Shown here: positions 16,771 through 24,640 of the stretch, one piece after another | Layout of the letters: the number at the start of each line of letters is the position of its first letter | Position numbering within the stretch: the stretch's first letter is position 1 | Source: Chloroflexota bacterium | Lineage (GTDB): Bacteria > Chloroflexota > Anaerolineae > Anaerolineales > UBA4823 | Direction: 5' to 3' | Length of the DNA stretch: 64,000 nt | NCBI GenBank assembly: GCA_029782365.1 | Contig: JAKOUW010000163.1 | Span: forward strand, 100,680-164,679 | Program-made: the position numbers and the translations under genes | The notes under the pieces: generated by a model | Database searches by the model: none | What the model saw: only the letters and a program-made list of their open reading frames with translations | What the model was told of the DNA's origin: nothing

Positions 16771-18858
16771 TTAAGCCGTCTCGGCGAGAGGTAGGGTGAA
16801 GAAAAAACAGGCGCCGTTGTTAATCTCACTTTCCAGCCAGATGCGGCCGCCGTGCGCCTGAACAGCCAGTTTGCAATAAGCCAGGCCCAGACCCAAGCCT
16901 CTGGCCTTTGAATTCTGGTTCAAGCGGATAAATTTATTGAAAATGCGTTCATGTTCGCTTGCCGGTATGCCTGGGCCATTATCCTTCACCCAGAATTCGA
17001 CAAAATCACCTGCCTGACGGCATCCTGCTTCGATAAACGTCTCACTGGGAGTATATTTACAGGCATTTTCGATAAGGTTTGTCACTACTCGGCGGATCAT
17101 TTCCGCATCGACAAAAACGTCAGGCAAAGCGGCCGGCAGATTGGTGGTGAGTGTTTGCTGTTTGCTCTCGGCCAAGGGCTGGATCAGCTCGGCTGCTTCC
17201 TGGACAATTTGAACTGCGCTGCAAGCCTGGCGGTTTGTCACCGATTGACCGGCTTCGAGGTGGTTGAAATCCAGGAGTGAATTCGTCAGGCGTTGGACAC
17301 GTTCGACTGAGCGGAGAGCGATGGTCACCAGGGAGTGCTGGCTGTTATCATCTAAAGGCAGCATACTGTCCAGCACTTCCAGGCTGGACACGACATTTGC
17401 CAGCGGCGATCGCAAATCGTGGTAGGTCATCGAGATCAAGTCATCGCGCATGGTATCCAGGTTCTTGCGCTCGGTGATATCGCGCAAAATCCATTGAATA
17501 AACTTATTGCCATCCAGCAAAACCTCATGCACATGTGCCTCCACCGGGATCAGTCGCCCGCTGGAGGTCTGCAGACGTGACTCATAAGAAAAGGTGTTCC
17601 CGCCAGCCAGGTTTTCGAAATTCTCTCCCAACAATCTTGCATCAACTCGGTGAACCTGGCGAACATCCATCCCGATGAGCAGATCGGGCTCGAACTCTGC
17701 CATGAGGAAAGCGCGCTGGTTTGCTTGGCCGATAGTGCCTGCCTGGTTGGTGATAAAAATCGAATCGATACTGTCGTCGAAAAGTGTGCGGTAGCTTTGA
17801 TTGGCGGCTTGCAAACGTTCGAATAATTGAGCGTGGCGGACGGCTGCGCCGGCCAGGCTGCCGATGCCCGACAGCACCAATAACGCATCGGCGTCAAAAA
17901 TTTTTTCGGATGGATTGATCGCTTCCAGCACGCCGATGACGATGCCGCGATAACTCAATGGAGCGCAGGCGACTGCCCTGGCCGATAGGCCAGTGCGCTG
18001 GTTCGTTTCGCTGTCAAAGCGTGGGTCTTGTCCGACATCATTGATCACAACTCCAGAGCCTTCGCGGGCTACCCAACCTGCGACTCCGCGATCTTTTGGG
18101 ATGCGAATGCCGATGGGGTTCTCGTTCGCCCAACCGATGGCCGCATGCACCAGGAGATCACCACTGGCCGGTTCGATCAATGCCAGCGAGACAGCCGGCG
18201 CTGAAAGCGCCTGGCTGGTTTGCTGCATGATGCGATGCAGTACATCGTCAACCTCCAGGCTGCCAGTAATAATCCCCGCGATTTCGGCCAGGGCGGTCAT
18301 TATACGAGCCTGCCGGCGGCTTTCAGCATACAGGCGGGCGTTGAGCACGGCGATCCCTGATTGGTCTGCGATGGCCTGGAATAAGTGAAGATGCTCCTCG
18401 GTAAAAAATACGGCGCTGTAGTGCACCAGCGTCAGGACGCCAACCAACCGCTCTGAAACCATCAAGGGAGCGCTGAGCGCCGAACGGGCGGTTGGCTTTT
18501 CCTGATCCTCATAATGGCGCGCCATCCAGCGCTCATCCTGGCTGGTATCTTTGATCAATACGGCTTCCTTGTGGCGCAAAACCCAGCCCGCCAAACCGCG
18601 ATCAAGCGTGATTTTTAGCTGCTGGGTGGTGTCTTTGAGCACGATGTCACCATTAATAATGGCGGATTCCACCGCTTTCCCATTGTCATCAACTACGATA
18701 ATGCTGCCGCTCAATGCGCCGACATAGCGCATGGACAAGAACAAGACGCGTTCCAGAACCGTCCGCAGATCAATGGCGGAGGTTAACTCACGGCTGATAT
18801 GGTACAGCAAATCCAGCGATGTGCGCGATGTTTCATTCTCCATAGCTGGTGGTATCAT
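16771..18858 (-). CDS. GAF-GAF-PAS sensor histidine kinase
   Basis: About 695 residues. Two GAF domains (about 15-165 and 185-335) share typical GxAGWVxR signatures (DRGLAGWVLRH, DRGVAGWVARE). A PAS domain follows (about 350-465), then HisKA with SMTYHDLRSPLANV (His near 476) and a HATPase domain with NLIENACKYTP, KDNGPGIPASE and GLGLGLAYCKLA. There is no transmembrane helix and no receiver domain, so it is a cytosolic sensor with an unlinked partner. The start is uncertain: ATG at 18858 is chosen, with a TTG at 18906 and an ATG at 18843 as options. A TGCTATACT promoter-like box lies upstream. Confidence 0.85.
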   Translation of the reverse strand: MIPPAMENETSRTSLDLLYHISRELTSAIDLRTVLERVLFLSMRYVGALSGSIIVVDDNGKAVESAIINGDIVLKDTTQQLKITLDRGLAGWVLRHKEAVLIKDTSQDERWMARHYEDQEKPTARSALSAPLMVSERLVGVLTLVHYSAVFFTEEHLHLFQAIADQSGIAVLNARLYAESRRQARIMTALAEIAGIITGSLEVDDVLHRIMQQTSQALSAPAVSLALIEPASGDLLVHAAIGWANENPIGIRIPKDRGVAGWVAREGSGVVINDVGQDPRFDSETNQRTGLSARAVACAPLSYRGIVIGVLEAINPSEKIFDADALLVLSGIGSLAGAAVRHAQLFERLQAANQSYRTLFDDSIDSIFITNQAGTIGQANQRAFLMAEFEPDLLIGMDVRQVHRVDARLLGENFENLAGGNTFSYESRLQTSSGRLIPVEAHVHEVLLDGNKFIQWILRDITERKNLDTMRDDLISMTYHDLRSPLANVVSSLEVLDSMLPLDDNSQHSLVTIALRSVERVQRLTNSLLDFNHLEAGQSVTNRQACSAVQIVQEAAELIQPLAESKQQTLTTNLPAALPDVFVDAEMIRRVVTNLIENACKYTPSETFIEAGCRQAGDFVEFWVKDNGPGIPASEHERIFNKFIRLNQNSKARGLGLGLAYCKLAVQAHGGRIWLESEINNGACFFFTLPLAETA

Positions 18859-18934
18859 TTGGTCAATCCTGTGGAGTTGAGAAGGCCTCTCGAAATCGGA
18901 AGACAAGCGAACATTTGCAGCGGGCCGGGCTTCC

Positions 18935-18943
18935 AGTATAGCA
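18935..18943 (-). promoter_or_regulatory. Extended -10 promoter before the GAF-PAS kinase gene
   Basis: On the minus strand TGCTATACT (18943 to 18935) has the TGn extension and a one-mismatch TATAAT. It lies in the short gap after holB, with predicted start near 18928. It resembles the TGCTACAAT box at 931. Confidence 0.45.
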
Positions 18944-18948
18944 TAAAT

Positions 18949-19953
18949 TTATTTACCCGCATGCAGGCGCGGTAGATCGAGCAGTAAGATTTCAAAGGTC
19001 AGGCGGGCGTTCACGTTTCGTCGCAGACGGTTCATGCTGTTTTCGAGCGCCCGAATGGCCTGGTGAGCTGCCTGGCGGTTGACCTGCCTGGCAAGCGCTT
19101 CAATTTCCACATTCCATTGCAGGTTCGTTATTGGCGCTTCTGAACCACAGCAGCACAGCAGAATATCATGCCAGAAAGATATCCAGACGATGAGTATATT
19201 CAGCAAAGTCTCCTTCTCGGCGTCTTTGGTTTGCGTAATGGCATAGGTAAATCGCTCGACACGATTCGCGCCAATCATTCGCCAGATATCCTCAATCCAT
19301 CCTTCTCGCTGGTCGAGCAGCTCCTGGTTTTCATGGAGCGCCATGGCATACCCGGGTCGCCCGCTGGAAATATGCGCCAGTTGTAACGCTCTCTCCGCCG
19401 AGATAGATTTGAATTCGATTAATTTCTTCCCCAGTTCTTCCACGCCAACTGGCCTCAGGCGGATGATCTCACACCGTGAAACTATGGTTGGCTTTAGACT
19501 TTCAGCGCTTTCGGCGGTTATGATCAGAATAGCCTGCGGCGAAGGCTCCTCCAGTGTTTTTAGCAAGGCATTTTGGGCGTTGTCATTGGCTTCTTCGAAA
19601 CGCAGCAGCAAACCCAGCCGGAAACGGGCTTCGTACGGCGTCAGGGATAAAGTGTGCTGGAGTTCGCGGATCCGTTCAACCTTGAGGATCGCTCCGGGGG
19701 CTTCGGCCTGCACCACACTCAAATCTGGATGCTGCATCCGTTCAAGGCGCTGACAGGCGCTGCAAACCAGGCAGGGCTGGCCTGGGGTTGGAGGATGGGT
19801 GCAGGCCAGCGCTTGCGCCATGCGGACAGCCAGCGTGCGCCGTCCGACACCTTTGGGGCCGGTGATCAGGTATGCATGGCGCAAATTGCCCAGCAGGATA
19901 TGTTCCGACAGCAGATCAACTGCCCACTGGTGACCGATCATGTTCCAATTCAT
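18949..19953 (-). CDS. holB: DNA polymerase III subunit delta' (HolB-like)
   Basis: A 334-residue clamp-loader AAA+ protein. The P-loop reads GPKGVGRRT with Arg in place of the catalytic Lys, as expected for the non-hydrolysing delta' subunit rather than tau/gamma. The zinc module has CLVCSACQRL with an upstream Cys. FEEANDNAQNALLKTLEEPS and TIVSRCEII are conserved clamp-loader segments, including the SRC motif. It loads the sliding clamp at the replication fork. There is no ribosome binding site; TAGAAT lies 7 nt before the ATG, so the mRNA is probably leaderless. It is divergent from uvrD. Confidence 0.88.
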   Translation of the reverse strand: MNWNMIGHQWAVDLLSEHILLGNLRHAYLITGPKGVGRRTLAVRMAQALACTHPPTPGQPCLVCSACQRLERMQHPDLSVVQAEAPGAILKVERIRELQHTLSLTPYEARFRLGLLLRFEEANDNAQNALLKTLEEPSPQAILIITAESAESLKPTIVSRCEIIRLRPVGVEELGKKLIEFKSISAERALQLAHISSGRPGYAMALHENQELLDQREGWIEDIWRMIGANRVERFTYAITQTKDAEKETLLNILIVWISFWHDILLCCCGSEAPITNLQWNVEIEALARQVNRQAAHQAIRALENSMNRLRRNVNARLTFEILLLDLPRLHAGK

Positions 19954-19960
19954 AGGCTTG

Positions 19961-19966
19961 ATTCTA
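19961..19966 (-). promoter_or_regulatory. -10 box for leaderless holB mRNA
   Basis: On the minus strand TAGAAT (19966 to 19961) lies 7 nt before the holB ATG at 19953, within GATACGGTAGAATCA (19973 to 19959). This matches the parvulin promoter at 14 of 15 positions and in spacing. No Shine-Dalgarno sequence is present. Confidence 0.6.
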
Positions 19967-20002
19967 CCGTATCCTGGCGGGAAATTCCAACCTCAACTAT
20001 GA

Positions 20003-20008
20003 TAGAAT
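20003..20008 (+). promoter_or_regulatory. -10 box for near-leaderless uvrD mRNA
   Basis: TAGAAT ends 9 nt before the uvrD ATG at 20018, so the leader would be about 0-3 nt. No Shine-Dalgarno sequence is present. Confidence 0.45.
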
Positions 20009-20017
20009 GATGCCGGT

Positions 20018-22252
20018 ATGGACCTGTTAAACGGTATGAATCCCCAACAAAAGCAGGCTGTGACTGCCGGCCTGGGGCCGATCCTGGTGATTGCCGGGCC
20101 AGGTTCGGGAAAAACTCGCGTTCTCACCCACCGAATTTCATACCTGTTGAGCTATATGGGTGTCCGCCCATACAACATGCTGGCTGTTACGTTTACCAAC
20201 AAAGCGGCGAAAGAAATGGAAAACCGCGTGGCGAACCTTTTGGGCTATGGTGACGAAGGTGATCACAGCCGGGCTCCGAATATGCCGCAGGTGGGAACCT
20301 TTCACTCGGTATGCGCGCGCTTGCTGCGCAGAGAAGCGGAACACCTGCCGTTCAATGCGAATTTTGTCATTTTTGATGCGGACGACCAGGTCTCCGTGGT
20401 TAAGCAAGCGCTGGGGGAGTTAAACCTCGATGAAAAACGTTTCCGCGCCCAAGGTGTTCACGCTTCGATCTCAAACGCCAAAAACGAATTGCTATTGCCG
20501 GAAACATACCCGGTGCAGAATTATCGGGATGATGTTGTCAAGAAGGTTTATAAACGCTATCAAGAGCTTCTATTGACCAGCAATGCCGTCGATTTCGATG
20601 ACCTGTTATTGTGGACGGCAGTCTTGCTTGAGCAAAACACTGCTGTGCGCGAACGCTATGCGCGGCGTTTTGAGCATGTCTTGGTGGATGAATTCCAGGA
20701 TACCAATCAGGCACAGTATGTTTTGCTGAAGCACCTGGCGTCTTTCCATCGCAATATCTACGTCGTCGGAGATCCAGACCAATCAATCTACGCCTGGCGC
20801 GGCGCTGATTACCGCAACTTGCTGCGTTTCGAGGAAGATTACACAGATGCTCAGGTGATCCTCCTCGAACAAAATTACCGGTCAACCCAGATGATCCTGG
20901 ATGTGGCAACTGCAATCATCGATCGCAACCCACACCGCAAAGCCAGGCGCCTGTTCACCGATCGCGGCACTGGGCGAAAAGTGGTTTTATACCAGGCATA
21001 TGATGACCGCGCAGAGGCCACCTATGTGGTTGAGACGATCGCAAAATTGGTGGCTGGGGGCAATCAGCCGGGTGATTTTGCTGTGATGTATCGCACCAAC
21101 GCCCAATCCCGCTTGATTGAAGAAGCTTTTTTACGCCATAATTTGCCCTACAAACTGGTAGGTGCGCAGCGTTTCTATGGTCGTAGAGAAGTGAAGGATG
21201 TGATCGCTTACTTGCGCCTGGTGCATAATCCCAGCGATGAAATCAGCCTTAATCGGGTGATCAATGTGCCGACGCGCGGTATCGGAGATAAATCCATGGC
21301 GTCTCTGCGCCAGTTGGCTGCCAAAGCTCACCTGGCAGCAGGCGATTTCTTGCTGGCGCTGCCTGCTATGGATGACAGTCAGCTACAGTCGGCGCTGACC
21401 GCCCGCGCGATCAGCGCGATGAAGAAATTTGTGCTGGAGCTTCGCAAATGGCGCAGCCTGGCAGAAAAGGCCAACCCGGCCGATGTGATGGACAGCATCC
21501 TGGAAGCGGTGGAGTACCGCACCTTCATCGATGATGGGACGGATGAAGGCCAGGATCGCTGGGACAACGTCATGGAACTGCGCAGGCTGGCCATCGAGTA
21601 CGAGGGACGCACCCTTCCGGAATTTCTGGAAGAGATCGCGTTGGTCTCAGACCAGGATACAATCCAGGGCAGCAGTAATGTGCCAACCCTGTTAACTCTG
21701 CACGCCGCCAAGGGACTGGAATTTCCAGTGGTGTTTATCACCGGCCTGGCAGATGGCACCTTGCCGCATATGCGCTCTTTTGAAGACCCTGACAGCATGG
21801 AGGAAGAACGCCGCCTGATGTACGTGGGAATCACCCGCGCCATGGACCGCCTGTATTTAACCTGCCCGCAGACCCGCAGCACCTACGGTTACGCTGAGCC
21901 GTGCGATCCATCCCGCTTTTTAGAAAATATTCCCAATCAATTAATAGATGTGTCTTACAGTTCGCCACAAAATGTCAGCCGGCCGGGATCTGGCGGCGCT
22001 TTTTCATCCACTGCTCGCCCGGCAGCGCCGACCTGGCAGAGCGCGCGCAATGGTACTGCACCCGCCCAAGCCAATGCGCCAAAATCAATCCAGTTCCCGG
22101 CAGGTTCCAAGGTGGTTCACCCTGTGTGGGGCGATGGCATGGTGCTGAACAGCCGGATTATGGATGATGATGAGACGCTGGATATTTTCTTCGAAAACGT
22201 CGGTTTGAAGAGAGTGGCTGCTTCCCTGGCCCATTTGAAGCATAAAACATAA
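20018..22252 (+). CDS. uvrD: UvrD/PcrA-type superfamily 1 helicase
   Basis: A 744-residue ATP-dependent 3'-5' DNA helicase. Motifs in order: Q motif LNPQQ-like GMNPQQKQAV, Walker A AGPGSGKTRVL, Ia VTFTNKAAKEM, Walker B LVDEFQDTN, III GDPDQSIYAWRGA, IV LEQNYRST, V TLHAAKGLEFPVVFITGL, VI LMYVGITRA. The C-terminal 60 residues form the small Tudor-like domain of PcrA (GSKVVHPVWGDGMVL), which can contact RNA polymerase. Roles are excision repair, mismatch repair and replication restart. It starts near-leaderless from the holB-uvrD intergenic region. Confidence 0.95.
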   Translation: MDLLNGMNPQQKQAVTAGLGPILVIAGPGSGKTRVLTHRISYLLSYMGVRPYNMLAVTFTNKAAKEMENRVANLLGYGDEGDHSRAPNMPQVGTFHSVCARLLRREAEHLPFNANFVIFDADDQVSVVKQALGELNLDEKRFRAQGVHASISNAKNELLLPETYPVQNYRDDVVKKVYKRYQELLLTSNAVDFDDLLLWTAVLLEQNTAVRERYARRFEHVLVDEFQDTNQAQYVLLKHLASFHRNIYVVGDPDQSIYAWRGADYRNLLRFEEDYTDAQVILLEQNYRSTQMILDVATAIIDRNPHRKARRLFTDRGTGRKVVLYQAYDDRAEATYVVETIAKLVAGGNQPGDFAVMYRTNAQSRLIEEAFLRHNLPYKLVGAQRFYGRREVKDVIAYLRLVHNPSDEISLNRVINVPTRGIGDKSMASLRQLAAKAHLAAGDFLLALPAMDDSQLQSALTARAISAMKKFVLELRKWRSLAEKANPADVMDSILEAVEYRTFIDDGTDEGQDRWDNVMELRRLAIEYEGRTLPEFLEEIALVSDQDTIQGSSNVPTLLTLHAAKGLEFPVVFITGLADGTLPHMRSFEDPDSMEEERRLMYVGITRAMDRLYLTCPQTRSTYGYAEPCDPSRFLENIPNQLIDVSYSSPQNVSRPGSGGAFSSTARPAAPTWQSARNGTAPAQANAPKSIQFPAGSKVVHPVWGDGMVLNSRIMDDDETLDIFFENVGLKRVAASLAHLKHKT

Positions 22253-22260
22253 TCCGCGTT

Positions 22261-22266
22261 TATAAT
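22261..22266 (+). promoter_or_regulatory. -10 box for leaderless tsaE mRNA
   Basis: A perfect TATAAT lies 6 nt before the tsaE ATG at 22273, only 8 bases after the uvrD stop. There is no Shine-Dalgarno sequence in the gap. Transcription would start at the ATG itself. Confidence 0.55.
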
Positions 22267-22272
22267 CTAATT

Positions 22273-22767
22273 ATGCCCATCCTCTCAGCCAATTCGTTGG
22301 ATGTGATCAGCCGCAGCCCCGAACAAACCCGGCGGATCGGCATGCGCCTGGGCGCCATTCTTCAACAAGGGGATGTTCTAATTCTTTCAGGCGATCTCGG
22401 CGCGGGTAAAACCACCTTTATCCAGGGTTTGAGCGCCGGGTGGGGATCACTGGATGGGGTTTCAAGTCCTACGTTTGTGCTGGTCAACGTCTATCGCCGG
22501 CTGGATGGTCAACAATTTTTTCACCTGGATGCATATCGCTTGGCCAGTATAGAGGAAGCATACGACTTGGATCTTGACAGCATGTTGGAGAACGGCGTTC
22601 TGGCAGTGGAATGGGGCGAGCGGATTCAATCTGCTCTGCCAGGAGAAAATCTGCAGGTTCGCCTGACTTATATCGAAGAAAACCAACGGGATTTGCTGAT
22701 TTCAGCCAGGGGAAGCCGTTACCAGGGGCTGGTGGCCTCCTTGCGCAAAGGAATCTATGGAGGCTGA
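22273..22767 (+). CDS. tsaE: tRNA t6A biosynthesis ATPase TsaE
   Basis: A 164-residue P-loop ATPase. Walker A is GDLGAGKTTFIQGL; VSSPTFVLVNVY, FHLDAYRL and AVEWGERI are the family hallmarks. TsaE works with TsaB and TsaD to transfer threonylcarbamoyl to A37 of ANN-decoding tRNAs. It is followed without a gap by tsaB and then rimI, the standard bacterial order. A TATAAT box 6 nt before the ATG suggests a leaderless mRNA. Confidence 0.93.
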   Translation: MPILSANSLDVISRSPEQTRRIGMRLGAILQQGDVLILSGDLGAGKTTFIQGLSAGWGSLDGVSSPTFVLVNVYRRLDGQQFFHLDAYRLASIEEAYDLDLDSMLENGVLAVEWGERIQSALPGENLQVRLTYIEENQRDLLISARGSRYQGLVASLRKGIYGG

Positions 22768-23436
22768 ATGCTGTTAGCCCTAGACACTTCTACGCGCGCC
22801 GCTGGCGTCGCTCTGTATGATGGCGCTCAGCTCCTGGCTGAGATGACCTGGGTGAGCCGCGATTACCATACTGCCGAGCTGGCCCCGGTCATTCAGCAAG
22901 TGTTTCGCCAGACCGGGGTGAGGATGGCGGCCTTGCAGGCGTTGGGTGTGGCGCTTGGCCCAGGCTCATTCACTGGCCTGCGCATTGGCCTGTCAGTGGC
23001 TAAGGGAATATCTTTGGCAAGGCATGTCCCCCTGGTCGGCGTGCCGACATTCGATATCCTGGCTGCTGCCCAGCCTGTGCAAAATTTGCCTTTGCTAACC
23101 ATTTTGCAGGCTGGGCGCGGGCGCCTGGCTGTGGGTACTTATGAAATCCATGAAAACGAATGGCGAGCAGTTGGCAGCTTTCAGGTGATGGAAATTGAAA
23201 CCCTTTCACACAGTATTCAGAAACCCACTTTGATCTGCGGAGAATTGAACGAGGCTCAACGCCATTTGTTGGCTCGGAAACGCAAGAATGTCATCCTCGC
23301 CTCCCCTGCCGGATCCTTACGCCGACCCGGATACCTGGCTGAACTGGCCTGGAAGCGCTGGCAGTCAGGGCAGGTGGATAACCCGGCAGCGCTGGCTCCC
23401 TTGTATTTGCATATCGGGGAGCCGATCCCGACATGA
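22768..23436 (+). CDS. tsaB: tRNA t6A biosynthesis protein TsaB
   Basis: A 222-residue ASKHA-fold protein. It starts MLLALDTSTRAAGVALYD and has the GLGPGSFTGLRIGLS-type motif (here GPGSFTGLRIGLSVAKG). TsaB is the inactive scaffold partner of TsaD in the t6A complex. The ATG follows the tsaE stop directly, with GGAGG four bases upstream inside tsaE. Confidence 0.93.
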   Translation: MLLALDTSTRAAGVALYDGAQLLAEMTWVSRDYHTAELAPVIQQVFRQTGVRMAALQALGVALGPGSFTGLRIGLSVAKGISLARHVPLVGVPTFDILAAAQPVQNLPLLTILQAGRGRLAVGTYEIHENEWRAVGSFQVMEIETLSHSIQKPTLICGELNEAQRHLLARKRKNVILASPAGSLRRPGYLAELAWKRWQSGQVDNPAALAPLYLHIGEPIPT

Positions 23437-23969
23437 TGTTTGGCAAGGATGAATTTCAAATCCGGCCAATGCGCCTGGAAGATATTGATCAGGTCCACCT
23501 GATTGATATTCTTTCTTTCCCCTTACCCTGGCCGCGCAATTCTTATCGCAACGAAATTCAAGAGACACAGCGTTCTCGCTGCTGGGTGGTGGAGCAAATC
23601 GGCGAGCCTATTCTGGAACCCGGCAGCACGGCGCCGCAACTGGCGCGCATCGTCGGCATGGCAGTCGTCTGGCTGATCGTCGATGAGGCGCATATTGCGA
23701 CGATTGCTGTCCATCCAGATTTCCGCCGCCTGGGGATTGCGGCGCGTCTGCTATCTGTGATCGTATCAAACGCTCGCCGCGAGAAGATGCTCTGCGCCAC
23801 CCTGGAAGTGCGTGCCAGCAACCTGGCTGCCCAGGCCTTGTATCAGAAATTTGGGTTCGTTGAAGTCGGCCGGCGTTTCCGTTATTACCAGGATAACCAG
23901 GAAGATGCTTTGATCATGACCGTGCAGTTCGACGAACCTGAAGAGACAGGCGTTGCGGAACTATCATAA
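23433..23969 (+). CDS. rimI: Ribosomal protein alanine acetyltransferase RimI-like (GNAT)
   Basis: A 178-residue GNAT N-acetyltransferase. The acetyl-CoA-binding loop is in IAVHPDFRRLGIAARLL, and LEVRASNLAAQALYQKFGF is the RimI-typical C-terminal core. It is longer than E. coli RimI (148) owing to an insertion around residues 55-70 (PILEPGSTAPQLAR). The gene order tsaE-tsaB-rimI supports the name. The ATGATG at 23433 overlaps the tsaB stop; either ATG could be used. Confidence 0.88.
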   Translation: MMFGKDEFQIRPMRLEDIDQVHLIDILSFPLPWPRNSYRNEIQETQRSRCWVVEQIGEPILEPGSTAPQLARIVGMAVVWLIVDEAHIATIAVHPDFRRLGIAARLLSVIVSNARREKMLCATLEVRASNLAAQALYQKFGFVEVGRRFRYYQDNQEDALIMTVQFDEPEETGVAELS

Positions 23970-23979
23970 GGAGTACTTT

Positions 23980-24621
23980 GTGACCCCCGAAGAATTACTC
24001 AAACAAATTTCTCAGGAAGTCGCGATTTGCAAGAAGTGTGTCCTGAACCATTCTCGCAAGCGGGCGGTGGCAGGCGAAGGCCCGGCGAATGCCAGGATTA
24101 TGTTCATCGGTGAAGGACCTGGTTTTCATGAAAATGAACAAGGCCGCCCATTTGTTGGACAGGCTGGGAAATTCCTGGATGAACTGTTGGCAGGAATTAA
24201 AATGAAGCGTGAAGAAGTGTTCATCGCCAACGTGGTCAAATGCCGCCCACCCGGCAACCGAGACCCGCTGCCCGAGGAACTGGCTGCCTGCGGAGACTAC
24301 CTCGAGCGGCAGATAAATATCATCAATCCACAAGTCATCGTAACGTTGGGCCGCTTTTCTATGGCGCGTTTTCTGCCCACTGCGAAAATAAGCGAAGTGC
24401 ATGGTCGGTCGTTCCGCTTGAATGATCGTCTAATTGTGCCCATGTTCCACCCGGCAGCCGCTTTGCACCAACCATCGCTGCGACCGCTTGTAGAACAGGA
24501 TTTCTCGCGGCTTCCCCAGTTGATAAGCCAACCGCTGTCGGCAGCTGCCCCTGCTCCTGATTCCACAGAGCAAAAAAGTCTAGAACAAAAATCTGAGCCT
24601 AAGCAGCTCAACCTGTTCTGA
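23980..24621 (+). CDS. udg: Family 4 uracil-DNA glycosylase (Fe-S)
   Basis: A 213-residue type 4 UDG. Four Fe-S cysteines are seen: ICKKC, VVKCRPP and LAACGDYL. Motif A is FIGEGPGFHENEQGRPFVGQAG with the catalytic acidic residue kept, NVVKCRPPGNRDP is family-typical, and the substrate motif is PMFHPAAAL. It removes uracil from DNA. The C-terminal 35 residues are low complexity (Ala, Glu, Lys, Ser). The GTG at 23980 has AAGGAG six bases upstream; the frame is open further back but overlaps rimI there. Confidence 0.92.
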   Translation: MTPEELLKQISQEVAICKKCVLNHSRKRAVAGEGPANARIMFIGEGPGFHENEQGRPFVGQAGKFLDELLAGIKMKREEVFIANVVKCRPPGNRDPLPEELAACGDYLERQINIINPQVIVTLGRFSMARFLPTAKISEVHGRSFRLNDRLIVPMFHPAAALHQPSLRPLVEQDFSRLPQLISQPLSAAAPAPDSTEQKSLEQKSEPKQLNLF

Positions 24622-24640
24622 TTAATTCACCTTTTCCTCT

